A stretch of 64,000 nucleotides of DNA from a candidate division KSB1 bacterium (GTDB taxonomy: Bacteria; Zhuqueibacterota; Zhuqueibacteria; Thermofontimicrobiales; Thermofontimicrobiaceae). Shown here piece after piece: positions 37,929-47,341 of this stretch; the first letter of the stretch is position 1; the number at the start of each line of letters is the position of its first letter. Made by a program: the position numbers and the translations under genes. Location of the stretch: positions 52,765 to 116,764 of the forward strand of contig JAPDPQ010000015.1 of assembly GCA_034506395.1 (NCBI GenBank). The letters run 5' to 3'. The notes below the pieces were generated by a model. That model saw only the letters and a program-made list of their open reading frames with translations. It had not been told where the DNA came from and searched no databases.

Positions 37929-38130
37929 CTTTCTTCCTCAGGACATTTCACGCGGTCTTTGTACAAAATAGAACAGTCGTTACTATCATCAAATCTCTTG
38001 AGAAGCATATTCAGAAATTGCTTAAATTGAATGGATGAGTTAAAAGTGATTGTGGTCTATCCAATTTTTCAATTGAATCTTTTTCAACCTAAATTTCTAA
38101 AATCTACTCAAACGACTTCGATAAAATTTT

Positions 38131-38213
38131 TTGCCCACGAAAACACGCGAAAGCCTAATCTCAAGGAATTGTCTTCGTGCTTCTTCATGTGTTTCGTGGG
38201 GCAATTTTTGCAT
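38131..38213. repeat. Imperfect inverted repeat (TTGCCCACGAAA...)
   Basis: TTGCCCACGAAAACACG at the left pairs with TGTGTTTCGTGGGGCAA at the right, with the middle unpaired. Like other repeats here it lies in an intergenic gap. Confidence 0.65.
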
Positions 38214-38354
38214 AAGGCCTCTCATTTGAGAGTTTCAACTTCAAAAAGAATCTAACTAAGTGGAATCAAAAAGTCAAGCGATTTTAATTGAGAGCACAGG
38301 CGTGGCATCGTGCAAGATTGAGATTACAGCGAAATGATCAATCAACCCAGTTTT

Positions 38355-38640
38355 TAATGTGCCCTTAGGGAATTATGGAAGGGTTCGGTCTCGGCCAAGC
38401 GCGGAACCAATGGCAAATGGTAGTAAACGAGAGCAGCATGGCGCTACTTGGAAGGCTGAATCTCTAAAAAAGAAGGATCAACCCAGTTTCAATCAGACAA
38501 TGCCTTATTGTTCTGGACAAGATCGGGACGACCGGGGAAAGTTAAATGTTATTAAAAAATTCACGCAAAGTTTGTCTTGTGAGACTATTGGCAAAGTTGC
38601 TATTGGACTGCAGCGACGAAAAATTTAAACCGAATTTTGT
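38355..38640 (+). other. Unassigned region, possible structured RNA or element remnant
   Basis: This stretch is less AT-rich than the surrounding gap. It carries a GGTTC...GGAACC hairpin (about 38393-38405 and its complement) and a nested stem GAGA-CAGC...GCTG-TCTC (about 38430-38465). An 89-codon frame from a GTG at 38359 has an arginine/lysine-rich composition and no recognisable domain. I cannot assign it. A structured RNA or a relic of a mobile intron is possible. Confidence 0.3.
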
Positions 38641-38665
38641 GCAATTTAACCGATTTTATATTTAA

Positions 38666-39565
38666 ATGATTTCGAGATTTCGACGGCTGAGCATCAAAAT
38701 AAAATGGCTCATTTACACGTTCGTATTTATCAATTTGTTCTTTGTCGCATTGTTTTCTTTTTTCATCACGGCTGGGAAACGAGACCTCAAGCGCGAATTG
38801 AAAAAATGGGGTGGATCATTAGCCAAAAATTTGGCCGAAAATGCCTCTCATCATGTTCAATCCCGAAACTATGCCGAGCTGAACAGCTATCTTTATGGCA
38901 TCATGAATTATGATGAAATCATTTACTCAGCTATTCTCGATGAATCGGGCTCAATTCTTGCCATTGAGGACTCTCGATCGCACTTGACCAGTGAGATGCT
39001 GGATGATGCTACTGCCGCAAACAAAGGCCTTTTCAGATTCATCTCTTCCCCTGATAGAAACGAGCACTATTGCTTTATTGAACCAATTTTCACTCTGGGG
39101 AATGATGCATCCAGTAATGCTTCAATGCACCATGATCCACTTGAGCAAGCGATCACTGGATTGGATCGGCACGAATCGTTTGGCAAGCAGCAACGATTGG
39201 GCACGGTGATTTTGGGCGTGTCTTTGGAAACGATGAATTTCAATATCCGACACATGAGAAATCGAGCGATTTATATTGCGGTTCTCAGTACCCTCATCGT
39301 CTTCGGATTCGTGTTTTGGAGCGTGCACCGGTTGACGCAACCCATCAAAGAATTGGAACGAGCCGCACAGTTGGTCGCCAGTGGAAATTTGAATCATTCC
39401 ATCGCGACGGCCCGAGAGGATGAATTGGGAAATCTGGCACGTTCCTTTAATGAAATAATCGAGAAATTGAAGCAATCGCAGGAGCGAATTGAGAATAACA
39501 CCAAGACGCTTGAGAATCGAATGGCCCAATGGACGCTCGAACTGCAACAATTCGAGCAAAAATAG
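38666..39565 (+). CDS. Orphan membrane sensor with HAMP domain and no output domain
   Basis: This 299-residue protein is built like the input half of a sensor kinase. TM1 is at 13-33 (KWLIYTFVFINLFFVALFSFF). A periplasmic sensor region covers 34-200 (containing YDEIIYSAILDESGSILAI, a PAS/Cache-like strand). TM2 is at 205-223 (AIYIAVLSTLIVFGFVFW). A HAMP domain follows at 224-277 (HRLTQPIKELERAAQLVASGN ... DELGNLARSFNEI) and then a coiled coil to the end. There is no kinase, cyclase or MCP domain, and the downstream 294 bp hold none. It could signal by pairing with another protein, or be a natural truncation. Confidence 0.85.
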   Translation: MISRFRRLSIKIKWLIYTFVFINLFFVALFSFFITAGKRDLKRELKKWGGSLAKNLAENASHHVQSRNYAELNSYLYGIMNYDEIIYSAILDESGSILAIEDSRSHLTSEMLDDATAANKGLFRFISSPDRNEHYCFIEPIFTLGNDASSNASMHHDPLEQAITGLDRHESFGKQQRLGTVILGVSLETMNFNIRHMRNRAIYIAVLSTLIVFGFVFWSVHRLTQPIKELERAAQLVASGNLNHSIATAREDELGNLARSFNEIIEKLKQSQERIENNTKTLENRMAQWTLELQQFEQK

Positions 39566-39859
39566 ACGTTATTTGATCAAAAAATGAAAATTGTTTAGTA
39601 ATGTTGGTTAATTATGGCATCTGCAATCTATGGAGAATTGATTTTAGATCATTCGACAATAAGGCACACCAAAAACTCCGTATCTGTTAAAAAGAATCTG
39701 ATTTCCTGTGAAGTATTTCGGCAGATTTTAAGGCAATAGCCGAAGTCTTGCTCGATATAAACAAGACCGTTTAGCAAATTTCTATTTAATTCCTATGAGT
39801 GAACAAGTCTTTTGAAATTCTGTTAAAAAACTCAGCTTCGAATTCAAGGAGTGATAGCT

Positions 39860-40255
39860 ATGAGAAAACAGCAGCTCATATTGCTAATTTTGGGAATTCT
39901 AATCACTGGAGCTACTATCAAAGTAGGAGCAAATATGCTGAGCAGCAGCGCCTCAGCAATGAATCGGGATGCAGTTTTTCAAGATTGCATGACCATTGCT
40001 ATCAGAGCACAACAATGGTATCAAACTCCGTCTGTGCTTGGTGGAGGGAATAGGTCATTCGAAAATTTTTCATTTGAGGCGATCAATTTTCCATCAAACA
40101 ATGAAAATGGAATTTACGCTATCAGCAACCGAAGCAATAATCAAATCACAATCACGGGCACGGGCCGTAAGCCTCAAGCAAAACTTGGAACGGTAAGGAT
40201 TGTGGTGCTGCCAGATACTATTGAGCCTCCAATTTTTGAAGGGGCTTGGCAATAG
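39860..40255 (+). CDS. Pilin-like small membrane protein, uncharacterised family
   Basis: This 131-residue protein starts MRKQQLILLILGILITGATI, a single hydrophobic N-terminal helix like that of type IV pilins but without a classic leader-peptidase site. A soluble part follows with the motif RDAVFQDCMTIAIRAQQWYQTPSVLGGGN, then beta-strands. I have seen similar short proteins annotated only as hypothetical; function is unknown. AAGGAG lies 8 bases before the ATG at 39860; a GTG three codons upstream is less likely. It stands alone between the HAMP gene and the convergent parvulin gene. Confidence 0.75.
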   Translation: MRKQQLILLILGILITGATIKVGANMLSSSASAMNRDAVFQDCMTIAIRAQQWYQTPSVLGGGNRSFENFSFEAINFPSNNENGIYAISNRSNNQITITGTGRKPQAKLGTVRIVVLPDTIEPPIFEGAWQ

Positions 40256-40496
40256 AACGAAGAAGATTCGTTTATCACTTGGGACGCAATACAAGGCATT
40301 TTTCGACGCGATCGCCCAAATCCAAACCACGAACCAATCGAACCCGAAGCGATGGGATACTGGACCAGTAAACCAAAGCCCCAGTACCCCATCGCACAAA
40401 TTGATCGAGTTCGCAAATACGCTGTCGAGTTAACACTTCCAGCAATCGAGGAACGTTTCTTGAATGCATGAATCGCGATTTGAAATGACGGAATGA

Positions 40497-41039
40497 TTAC
40501 TCGGTCCGTTTAAAAATGTGATAGCCAAGGCTCGTTTTGATGATGTCGCTAACTTGACCAACGCTCAGCGAGCTAATGGCCTTATCAAGCTCTGGAAGTA
40601 AATCTCCCTTAGTGATCACCCCCAAATCGCCGCCACGGGCAGCATTCGGATCTTTGGACCGTTGTTTGGCCAGCTCCTTAAAGTCAGCGCCCTCACTGAG
40701 CAATTTTTTGATCTCCTTCGCTTCCTCTTCAGTCGATACCAAGATATGCAATGCCCGCATCGTAAAGCCAGGGATATCGAAGCGGGAATTGGTCAACGAT
40801 TTTTTCCAAATATATCCCACCAGATGAACCGCCACCCAATTGCCCTGATCCTGAATGGCGATGACCTTTGTACCTTGTGGCAATTGGCAAATCACAGAGC
40901 CGGCTGGGGAGAGCCGCAGATTTTCAGCGGTCTCTTTTACATATAATTCATCCCCCTCTTTGATTTGCAATTGTCCATAACTGTTGAACGTAAACCCCAG
41001 AAGCATTCCGAAGCAAAGAACCCCAATCAAACGTCTCAT
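40497..41039 (-). CDS. Exported SH3-like plus parvulin-type peptidyl-prolyl isomerase
   Basis: This 180-residue protein has three parts. A signal peptide is at 1-22 (RLIGVLCFGMLLGFTFNSYG). A bacterial SH3-like domain is at about 25-80 (ELYVKETAENLRLSPAGSVI, then GNWVAVHLVGYIWKKSL). A parvulin rotamase domain is at about 92-178 (ALHILVSTEEEAKEIKKLL, RSKDPNAARGGDLGVITKGD, GYHIF). Parvulins isomerise X-Pro bonds during periplasmic protein folding. Pairing SH3b with a parvulin in such a short protein is uncommon. The ATG at 41039 has GGAG 8 bases upstream; the TTG three bases earlier is less likely. The upstream gene is a PfkB kinase, 13 bp away. Confidence 0.88.
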   Translation of the reverse strand: MRRLIGVLCFGMLLGFTFNSYGQLQIKEGDELYVKETAENLRLSPAGSVICQLPQGTKVIAIQDQGNWVAVHLVGYIWKKSLTNSRFDIPGFTMRALHILVSTEEEAKEIKKLLSEGADFKELAKQRSKDPNAARGGDLGVITKGDLLPELDKAISSLSVGQVSDIIKTSLGYHIFKRTE

Positions 41040-41052
41040 CAATAAATCTCCT

Positions 41053-41955
41053 TCAATTAAATTGGTTCAGAAAATGGTTGACCGTTTGGAGGTCAGGAAT
41101 GCCAGACCTCCCTCCGAGCTGCGTGCATTTTAAAGCTGCCACGGCGCTTGCAAATTTTAAAACATGTTTTAGTTCCCACAGTTCTAATAGTCCGAAAATA
41201 AATGCGCCGTGAAAAACATCCCCTGCACCCGTGGTATCTTTCACATTCACTGGGAAAGCTGGCTGATAATAGCTGCCATGGCGATCGGCCCCATAGCACC
41301 CGGCGCTGCCACAGGTAACCACCGCAGCCGTAGCCCCACAACGGAGCAGTTGTTGGACCGCCCAGAGATAATCGCCGCTTCCAAAATATTGGTGACAAAA
41401 TTTTTCCGACACCACCGGGTAATCCACCAGCGCTAACAATTCCTCCATGCCCTTTCGCTGGCTGCCAGCATCGAGCACGATCTTTGTACCATGCGCTTTT
41501 GCCCAATGGGCCATGGCGACCGTCGCCTCGGTATCGCGACCATCGATCAATAAATACTTGGCCGATCGCACATATTCCAATTTAAGCTCACCAGGAGCGA
41601 TGGGGCGATAACGACTGCTATTGAGCACAATGGAGCGTTTGCCATTGGAAGCATCGATCCAGATAAATGCCTGTTGTGTCGGCATATTTGGATCAATGAT
41701 TAAACCGCTTATATTAACGCCGGCACGGATGAATTCGTTCACTAAAAATTTGCCATTATCGTCATCTCCAATGCGACTGATAAAGCTTGTCCGTCGACCC
41801 AGCCGCGCTAAGGTGGTTAACGCTGTGGCCACTGGTCCTCCACCCTGCATCGCAAATTCCAATGCCTCTGTTTTTTCATCCGTCCCAGGATACTTGGGGA
41901 CCAAACAAAGATAATCTACGGCACAGATTCCAAATCCAAGACAGTCAAAATCCAT
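41053..41955 (-). CDS. PfkB-family carbohydrate kinase
   Basis: This 300-residue ribokinase-like sugar kinase shows the N-terminal PfkB signature (GGGPVATALTTLARLG, about residue 38). It also has the C-terminal signature with the catalytic Asp (DTTGAGDVFHGAFIFGLLE, about residue 242). Neighbouring motifs VVSEKF and VVTCGSAG support the fold. The specific sugar cannot be read from sequence. With fucI and GH38 in the same region it may belong to carbohydrate catabolism, though no close operon partner except the downstream parvulin exists. Confidence 0.88.
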   Translation of the reverse strand: MDFDCLGFGICAVDYLCLVPKYPGTDEKTEALEFAMQGGGPVATALTTLARLGRRTSFISRIGDDDNGKFLVNEFIRAGVNISGLIIDPNMPTQQAFIWIDASNGKRSIVLNSSRYRPIAPGELKLEYVRSAKYLLIDGRDTEATVAMAHWAKAHGTKIVLDAGSQRKGMEELLALVDYPVVSEKFCHQYFGSGDYLWAVQQLLRCGATAAVVTCGSAGCYGADRHGSYYQPAFPVNVKDTTGAGDVFHGAFIFGLLELWELKHVLKFASAVAALKCTQLGGRSGIPDLQTVNHFLNQFN

Positions 41956-42107
41956 CCGCTTAAAACTCGATCCTTCAGTTTCAAATTACAATGATCGCGA
42001 TCTCGATCCGAAACAAATCGATTTTCCCCCGCTTATCTCAATGAACATCTAATATTCTCACATCGATTCAGCAATCCAACATTCCAGCAATTCATCATTT
42101 TATTTTT

Positions 42108-43340
42108 TTACTCCGCGAAACGATTTAACCAAGGGGTCTGGGTAGGACAGGTATTATCTCCCGTCAGTAGATCTAATGAATAGAAAACCGCTTGGGCGTT
42201 CTGCTCTATAATGGCTAAAAGATCGGCTTTATTGGGGAAAAAACTATCACCAGCCTCGATGAGCAGCGAAGGGACGCTCATCTGGTGAAACATCCAGGAT
42301 GAACATTGCCCCACCCAGTCATGCAGCGGCGCGACTTGGTAATGATCGCTGCCCGAGCTTTTTTTAATTTGGCGTGCTATCGCTTCAGCCAGATCAGCTA
42401 ACTGATGTGTGACAGCGATCTCGGTGGGATACAAAACCTTTTCTCCTGCGCTGTGAAAATCGAGATGCAGACTAAAGCGGCGGTGCTCAGCCAAATGTCG
42501 GATCGCAACAATTTCTGGTTCGGAAAACGGAGCTGAACCACAGTAGTAACTGCTTTGAGGGGAATGATCCCCCCTCACATCCCAATGATAGTCGTAATTG
42601 CGGTTGAGATCAACACCATCTGACTCTGGAGAGAAGCGGCCATCGCCATTGTTATCACGCATGTTCTTTCGCCAAATCAGCCTGGCGCTATCCGAAAAGT
42701 TCAACCGATAGCCATCTGGATTGATGACTGGCACGATCCAGACCTCGGATTTCTCCAACCAGGTCTTGACTTTCGGATCGTTCGAGGAATTTCGGCAGAG
42801 ATAGTTCATGACATGCAAACAGATTTCAACTCCAATTGGCTCATTACCATGATGCGCCGCCGTCAACAGTAGTGATGGTGTCCCCTCTCGATTTATCGGT
42901 TGGCTGGAAATCCTGATCGCGCGAATCGGCAGTCCCCAGAACGCACTGCTCCCAATCGTATGGAGTGTGGTGATTGATGGGTAAGCCTGGTTCAAATGTT
43001 GAAGGACGGAATCGATTTGATCAAGCCGATGGAAGCCCTGATCGAACAATTTGGTTACTTGGATGTCTACCACGAGCTCAGGCTGCAACCCGGCTTGCTG
43101 CAATGCGAAGAACTCCTTCCAGCCTGCGGTAAATTCAACATAGTTGGCCCGCGAGAGATCGTACTGATCGCCAAAGAATTGCTGGGCAACACCGCGCTGG
43201 TGATCGTCGCTCAATCGAACACCAATCCGAACTTTATCAGTTTGTTTCTGATCATAACGCACCAGCAAAAAATAAATCCCCGACAACAATATTACCAACC
43301 ACGCTGCTGCCAAAGTGATGATGCGAAATTGTTGAACCAT
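42108..43340 (-). CDS. M14 family zinc carboxypeptidase, membrane-anchored
   Basis: An N-terminal hydrophobic anchor (residues 7-27, RIITLAAAWLVILLSGIYFLL) precedes an M14 domain. Zinc ligands are H164 and E167 in AAHHGNEPIG, with the third His in LHLDFHSAGEKVLYP. DLNRNYDYHW is the substrate-binding Arg/Asn region, and the catalytic Glu is in SLLIEAGDS. The GNEPIG and short C-terminus resemble murein- or dipeptide-cleaving M14 members as much as the digestive ones. 410 residues in all. No operon partner is close. Confidence 0.88.
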   Translation of the reverse strand: MVQQFRIITLAAAWLVILLSGIYFLLVRYDQKQTDKVRIGVRLSDDHQRGVAQQFFGDQYDLSRANYVEFTAGWKEFFALQQAGLQPELVVDIQVTKLFDQGFHRLDQIDSVLQHLNQAYPSITTLHTIGSSAFWGLPIRAIRISSQPINREGTPSLLLTAAHHGNEPIGVEICLHVMNYLCRNSSNDPKVKTWLEKSEVWIVPVINPDGYRLNFSDSARLIWRKNMRDNNGDGRFSPESDGVDLNRNYDYHWDVRGDHSPQSSYYCGSAPFSEPEIVAIRHLAEHRRFSLHLDFHSAGEKVLYPTEIAVTHQLADLAEAIARQIKKSSGSDHYQVAPLHDWVGQCSSWMFHQMSVPSLLIEAGDSFFPNKADLLAIIEQNAQAVFYSLDLLTGDNTCPTQTPWLNRFAE

Positions 43341-43759
43341 GCTCTCTCAATTTCTGCTTCTGTGTCACGCTCAAAAATTTGCACTATTTGAAATTCTTGA
43401 GAGTGAAAAATAAATAAAATAGTCATTCCTGCAAATTCAGGAATCCAGTTTATGCGATTGTATAGCACATGAAAAATGCTTTTGGGTCAGCCACGGCCTA
43501 GGATGACGATGGATTTAAAATCACTTGCGTTCTTCAGGATCCTAAGTTCCGATTCATTTTTGGCCAGCTCCCACGAAGAAAAAGCGATAGTAAATAAATT
43601 ATTCAGTGATCTGCCCCAAAGATACATGGTTACGGACCACTCATAACCATGTACCCTTTGAATACCGAGCGCTGAAATTTTGATGGAGCGGGCAATTTTT
43701 ATTTTAAAATCGACAACTGAATATCTCATCTAGCGCAACAATCGGTGAAACTTAATTTA
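43341..43759. other. Intergenic region with a short repeat
   Basis: Contains TCATTCCTGCAAATTCAGGAATCC near 43424, a relative of the second hairpin of the 86-bp repeat. An 80-codon minus-strand frame (43729-43487) has no ribosome site or known motif. Confidence 0.4.
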
Positions 43760-46240
43760 TCATTTCAGGACAACCATTTTTCGTGTCATGCGAAAATTGT
43801 CCGCTTCCATGCGATACCAATAAATGCCGGTGGACAGGTGTTTGGCATCGAACGCTACGTCATGAGCTCCAGCGGGAAATCGGCCATCGACCAAATTAGC
43901 AACCTTTTCACCCCGTGCATTAAATACCTCTAATTTCACATCGCTATCTTTGGGCAGCTCAAACGAAATTCTAGTAATCGGATTGAAAGGGTTGGGAAAG
44001 TTTTGGTGCAATTTATAGCCTTTCGGCCGGCTCGTTTCCCTATCATTTTGAACGCCAGTCTTAATATAATGGGCCTTGAAATCATCGAGATAAATTACCC
44101 CAGCGTTCTTTTTATTCTCATCGGTCTCCGCCAGATAAATCCGCTTCCATGTAATGGGAAATGTCAGTTTGGCATTTGGGTTGTTCCAGTGCAGAATAGC
44201 CTCAGACAGTGGAACTCTCAGCGATTTCCAAGATCTTGACCAATTGATCCCTGGCGAAGCCTGGGTGAAGTTCACTAAAAATTTTTCGCCATCCGCATCT
44301 TCGAACTCACCCCGCAACCAATGGCCGCTGCCATCCCCGCAGACTTGAATCTCGATCTCTTCTGGAGATCCAGCAATGGGGATGGAGCAATTCAAATAGA
44401 GGGCGCTGGTGCCACCGGTCGCCAGGCTATATCGCAACCGGCAAGCGGAAGGAGCGGACAAAAACAACTGATTATCGAGCTCCATTTGGCATTGGGATAG
44501 ATTCACACGAGTCCCCGAAAGCGACCAATTGGCGAGCGATTTGAAATCATCAATCATTGCCTCGGAAGCGATCCCGACAAAAACTTTAGCCGTACCAATT
44601 ACACCAGAATAGCTGGCAATTACTTCTCCTTGTCCTTGCTGGGTGGCGCGAAAAACACCGTTGGGAGAAATCGTTCCAATATCGCCATTGACAGCCCATT
44701 GGTAATCGCTCGGCTCCAGAAGGACCAGATGCCCCTTAGCATCTTTAGCATTGGGTACGAGTGCCTGGCTTTCACCAATTTTCAGGATCAGCGGATTCGG
44801 TAACAGCTCGATGCTCGCCACCTGGATGACAAACACTTGACTGGAGTCGCGGATTGCTCCAACGCTCACATAGACATAACCTGAGTCCTGGTTTTGCCCA
44901 GCCACGAATAGTCCCCTGTGATCGATCCGACCGAGTTGTGGAGAACATTGCCATTGCGAAGAATCAACCGAGAAGCTTACCGGGTTATAGTATTGGTCAA
45001 AACCACGGACCTCGAACTGGAGCGATTTTCCGGCTGGCACATACGCCATGGCAGGAGCTATATCCAATTGAGCGAGAGGCCCCGTGGGTGCCGTGCTAAT
45101 GACCAATAGCGCGTTGGAGACGGCTCGTTCCCCTCCAGCATCAGATGGCCGATTAACCAATTGGTTGCGAACGACCATGGTTGTAGATCCACCGCCATCG
45201 AGGTTAATTCCCTGATAAACTCCCCATTGAAGCATATATTCAGCCAGCTCGAACAGCGACATGCCAACACTGTAGCCAGGCCGTCGACCATCCACCGTAA
45301 ATAGATAAAGCTTGGTGGAATCGCTGTTGCAGCCGATTGCTGTGCGCGGATGCCGATTATACGTAAAGGTTCCAGCAACGTGCTCTTGTTCCCATTCGAC
45401 AGAAATAGCTCCATCTCGGATCAACCGAGGCGTCCCACCGATCATTTGTTCCAATCGCTCCAAAATGGGCGGCAATTGCATGACAATCGCAAAGGTATCT
45501 CCCACAAAGATGTTATGATCCAAATAGAATCTGGCTATCAGATGCCCAGACAGAACCAATCCGTCTGCTGGGATCGGATTATTGCCGTGACCAGGTTCCA
45601 ATAGGCTATCTTTCGCAATCGCTACCAATTGAACTGTATCGCCGACCACCATTTGCTCATGCAGAAATTTAGCGGCGATTTCAGTACCCCAGAAATTGGT
45701 GCCCGTGCTTGGGCCATAATAGCGATTGAACACGACCAGATCATCGGTATCTCGGATTTCATTGATGCCAGAGATGGGCATGGTTCGCGTGTTCGGCGCA
45801 ATCACCTGCCCTTGAAACGAAACGATGTCAAAAAATGGCTTCTGTGTTGCCGAAATCCCAAATACTGAGCGGCTGGCCGGGTTCTTTAATATTAACCCGT
45901 TCAGCACCTGAGTGCCGATCGGAACACCTCGGCTATCATAAAAATCCCCATTGATAGCACCAATTACCCGATGCCCCTCTCGATCGTTCCGCAGCGCCAT
46001 GGAGGACGTGGTCTCGTTCCCAGCCAGAACATCTCGAGCCTTTGCCGTCTCCAATTTGATCCAAGGATTCCTCAGGTCAACCTCCAACACTTGAATATGC
46101 CAGGGACCATTGGATTTATAATCATGATAAAAAATCACACCTGGCCCTACTGGTCGTTGTTCAATGATTTCCGCTGCTGCAATTTGCACCGATATTAGCG
46201 CTAAGATGATTGGCAAAACAATCTTTCCACGAATTGCCAT
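43760..46240 (-). CDS. Secreted phosphodiester glycosidase (NAGPA/DUF2233) with T9SS-type tail
   Basis: This 826-residue exported protein has a signal peptide (residues 5-24). An NAGPA-type phosphodiester glycosidase domain covers about 30-395 (GVIFYHDYKSNGPWHIQVLEVD, AINGDFYDSRGVPIG, and NLDGGGSTTMVVRNQLVNRPSDAGGERAVSNALL). Two Ig-like/Big-type domains follow, then a carbohydrate-binding-like jelly roll (about 590-730) and a T9SS sorting domain (PNPFNPITRISFELP ... GIYWYRM). NAGPA enzymes remove GlcNAc from a phosphodiester linkage; bacterial members may act on teichoic-acid or polysaccharide phosphodiesters. GGAGG lies just before the ATG at 46240. Confidence 0.87.
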   Translation of the reverse strand: MAIRGKIVLPIILALISVQIAAAEIIEQRPVGPGVIFYHDYKSNGPWHIQVLEVDLRNPWIKLETAKARDVLAGNETTSSMALRNDREGHRVIGAINGDFYDSRGVPIGTQVLNGLILKNPASRSVFGISATQKPFFDIVSFQGQVIAPNTRTMPISGINEIRDTDDLVVFNRYYGPSTGTNFWGTEIAAKFLHEQMVVGDTVQLVAIAKDSLLEPGHGNNPIPADGLVLSGHLIARFYLDHNIFVGDTFAIVMQLPPILERLEQMIGGTPRLIRDGAISVEWEQEHVAGTFTYNRHPRTAIGCNSDSTKLYLFTVDGRRPGYSVGMSLFELAEYMLQWGVYQGINLDGGGSTTMVVRNQLVNRPSDAGGERAVSNALLVISTAPTGPLAQLDIAPAMAYVPAGKSLQFEVRGFDQYYNPVSFSVDSSQWQCSPQLGRIDHRGLFVAGQNQDSGYVYVSVGAIRDSSQVFVIQVASIELLPNPLILKIGESQALVPNAKDAKGHLVLLEPSDYQWAVNGDIGTISPNGVFRATQQGQGEVIASYSGVIGTAKVFVGIASEAMIDDFKSLANWSLSGTRVNLSQCQMELDNQLFLSAPSACRLRYSLATGGTSALYLNCSIPIAGSPEEIEIQVCGDGSGHWLRGEFEDADGEKFLVNFTQASPGINWSRSWKSLRVPLSEAILHWNNPNAKLTFPITWKRIYLAETDENKKNAGVIYLDDFKAHYIKTGVQNDRETSRPKGYKLHQNFPNPFNPITRISFELPKDSDVKLEVFNARGEKVANLVDGRFPAGAHDVAFDAKHLSTGIYWYRMEADNFRMTRKMVVLK

Positions 46241-46651
46241 AGGACCTCCATTCAAATTCTAGTTGTCAGTTCAAAGATGCATATATTCCACCTAATAATT
46301 TTGGCTCTGCAGAATAGAAGCAGCAAAGAATTGTGATGTCATACCTACAAATGCAGCTATCTCTCAACGTTTTTTATCAAAATTAAAAATACAATTGGGT
46401 TCCGAAGGGGTGACACTCCCATGCTCGCAACCTGATCATTTTGCAGCAACCTATCTCAAAGACGAATAAAGACCTGATTTCAATTTAACAATCATGGAGA
46501 TTCGTTTCCTTGACCAGTGATTCCCTGAGCTCATCCCCAAGATTGTGTTTTGCTTCGAGCATCTCTGATGAGCCAATGGGTATTGCCACTATTATGGACC
46601 AACCATCAGCATCAAAAGAATCGTTTTGATTCGATTAGAAGAACTTCTAAT
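46241..46651. other. Intergenic region, no gene seen
   Basis: This is 411 bp between the glycosidase and radC. It holds only a faint 'gtcatacctacaaatgcag' relic of the CCTGC repeat near 46340. Confidence 0.4.
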
Positions 46652-47341
46652 TTATAATAATCCATTTTGCAAGAAACTGAAATAGCGATCCTTGCCGATA
46701 ATGATATGATCATGAGGTTGAACATCGACCAGTTTGCAGGCTTCCACCAGCCGTTTGGTGATGTTCTTGTCTTCCAAACTGGGAGTGGGGTCCCCGCTCG
46801 GATGGTTATGAACGAACACGATTCCAGCCGCTGAATTATTGAGCGCTTCACGAACGATTTCCCTGGCGTTGACAATGCTCTCGGTGAGGGTCCCTTCAAA
46901 AATGGTGCGTTCCAAAATCAGATGATTGCGCGAGGTCAGAAGAATGATTTTGAACTCCTCACGGTTCAAATCGCGCATATAATGCCCAACCAAATTATAA
47001 ACATCCTCGCAGGTGTCGATTCGCATCTTCATTTTTACCTGCTCAGCCGCCATCCGTTTGCCGATCTCCAATGCCGCCTTGATTTGCACTGCTTTGGTCT
47101 GTCCGATTCCCTGGATCTCGCATAATTCTTGAATCGACCTGGCATCCAGTCCGCGAAATGTCCCATACTTATTTAATAGTATCCGAGCCAAATCCACAGC
47201 CGAATGCTCTTTGTCCCCGGTCCGAAGAATGATCGCCAAAAGCTCAGCGTCTTGGAGCCTATCGGCGCCATGTTTTATCAATCGTTCCCGGGGACGCTCA
47301 TGTTCAGGCCAGTCTTTGATCTTTAAAATTTCGTTTTTCAT
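46652..47341 (-). CDS. radC: RadC/YsxA-type JAB-domain protein
   Basis: This 229-residue protein has an N-terminal UPF0758 domain with a helix-hairpin-helix (LCEIQGIGQTKAVQIKAALEIGKR). The C-terminal JAMM metalloprotease-like domain carries HNHPSGDPTPS followed by an Asp (DKNITKRL). The RadC name is historical; its repair role in E. coli was withdrawn and the function is unsettled. Length is typical. It is a single gene; the start at 47341 lacks a clear ribosome site. Confidence 0.95.
   Translation of the reverse strand: MKNEILKIKDWPEHERPRERLIKHGADRLQDAELLAIILRTGDKEHSAVDLARILLNKYGTFRGLDARSIQELCEIQGIGQTKAVQIKAALEIGKRMAAEQVKMKMRIDTCEDVYNLVGHYMRDLNREEFKIILLTSRNHLILERTIFEGTLTESIVNAREIVREALNNSAAGIVFVHNHPSGDPTPSLEDKNITKRLVEACKLVDVQPHDHIIIGKDRYFSFLQNGLL

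Noticed and set aside
43487..43729. 80-codon minus frame
   Set aside because: No ribosome site or recognisable domain; in a repeat-bearing gap.
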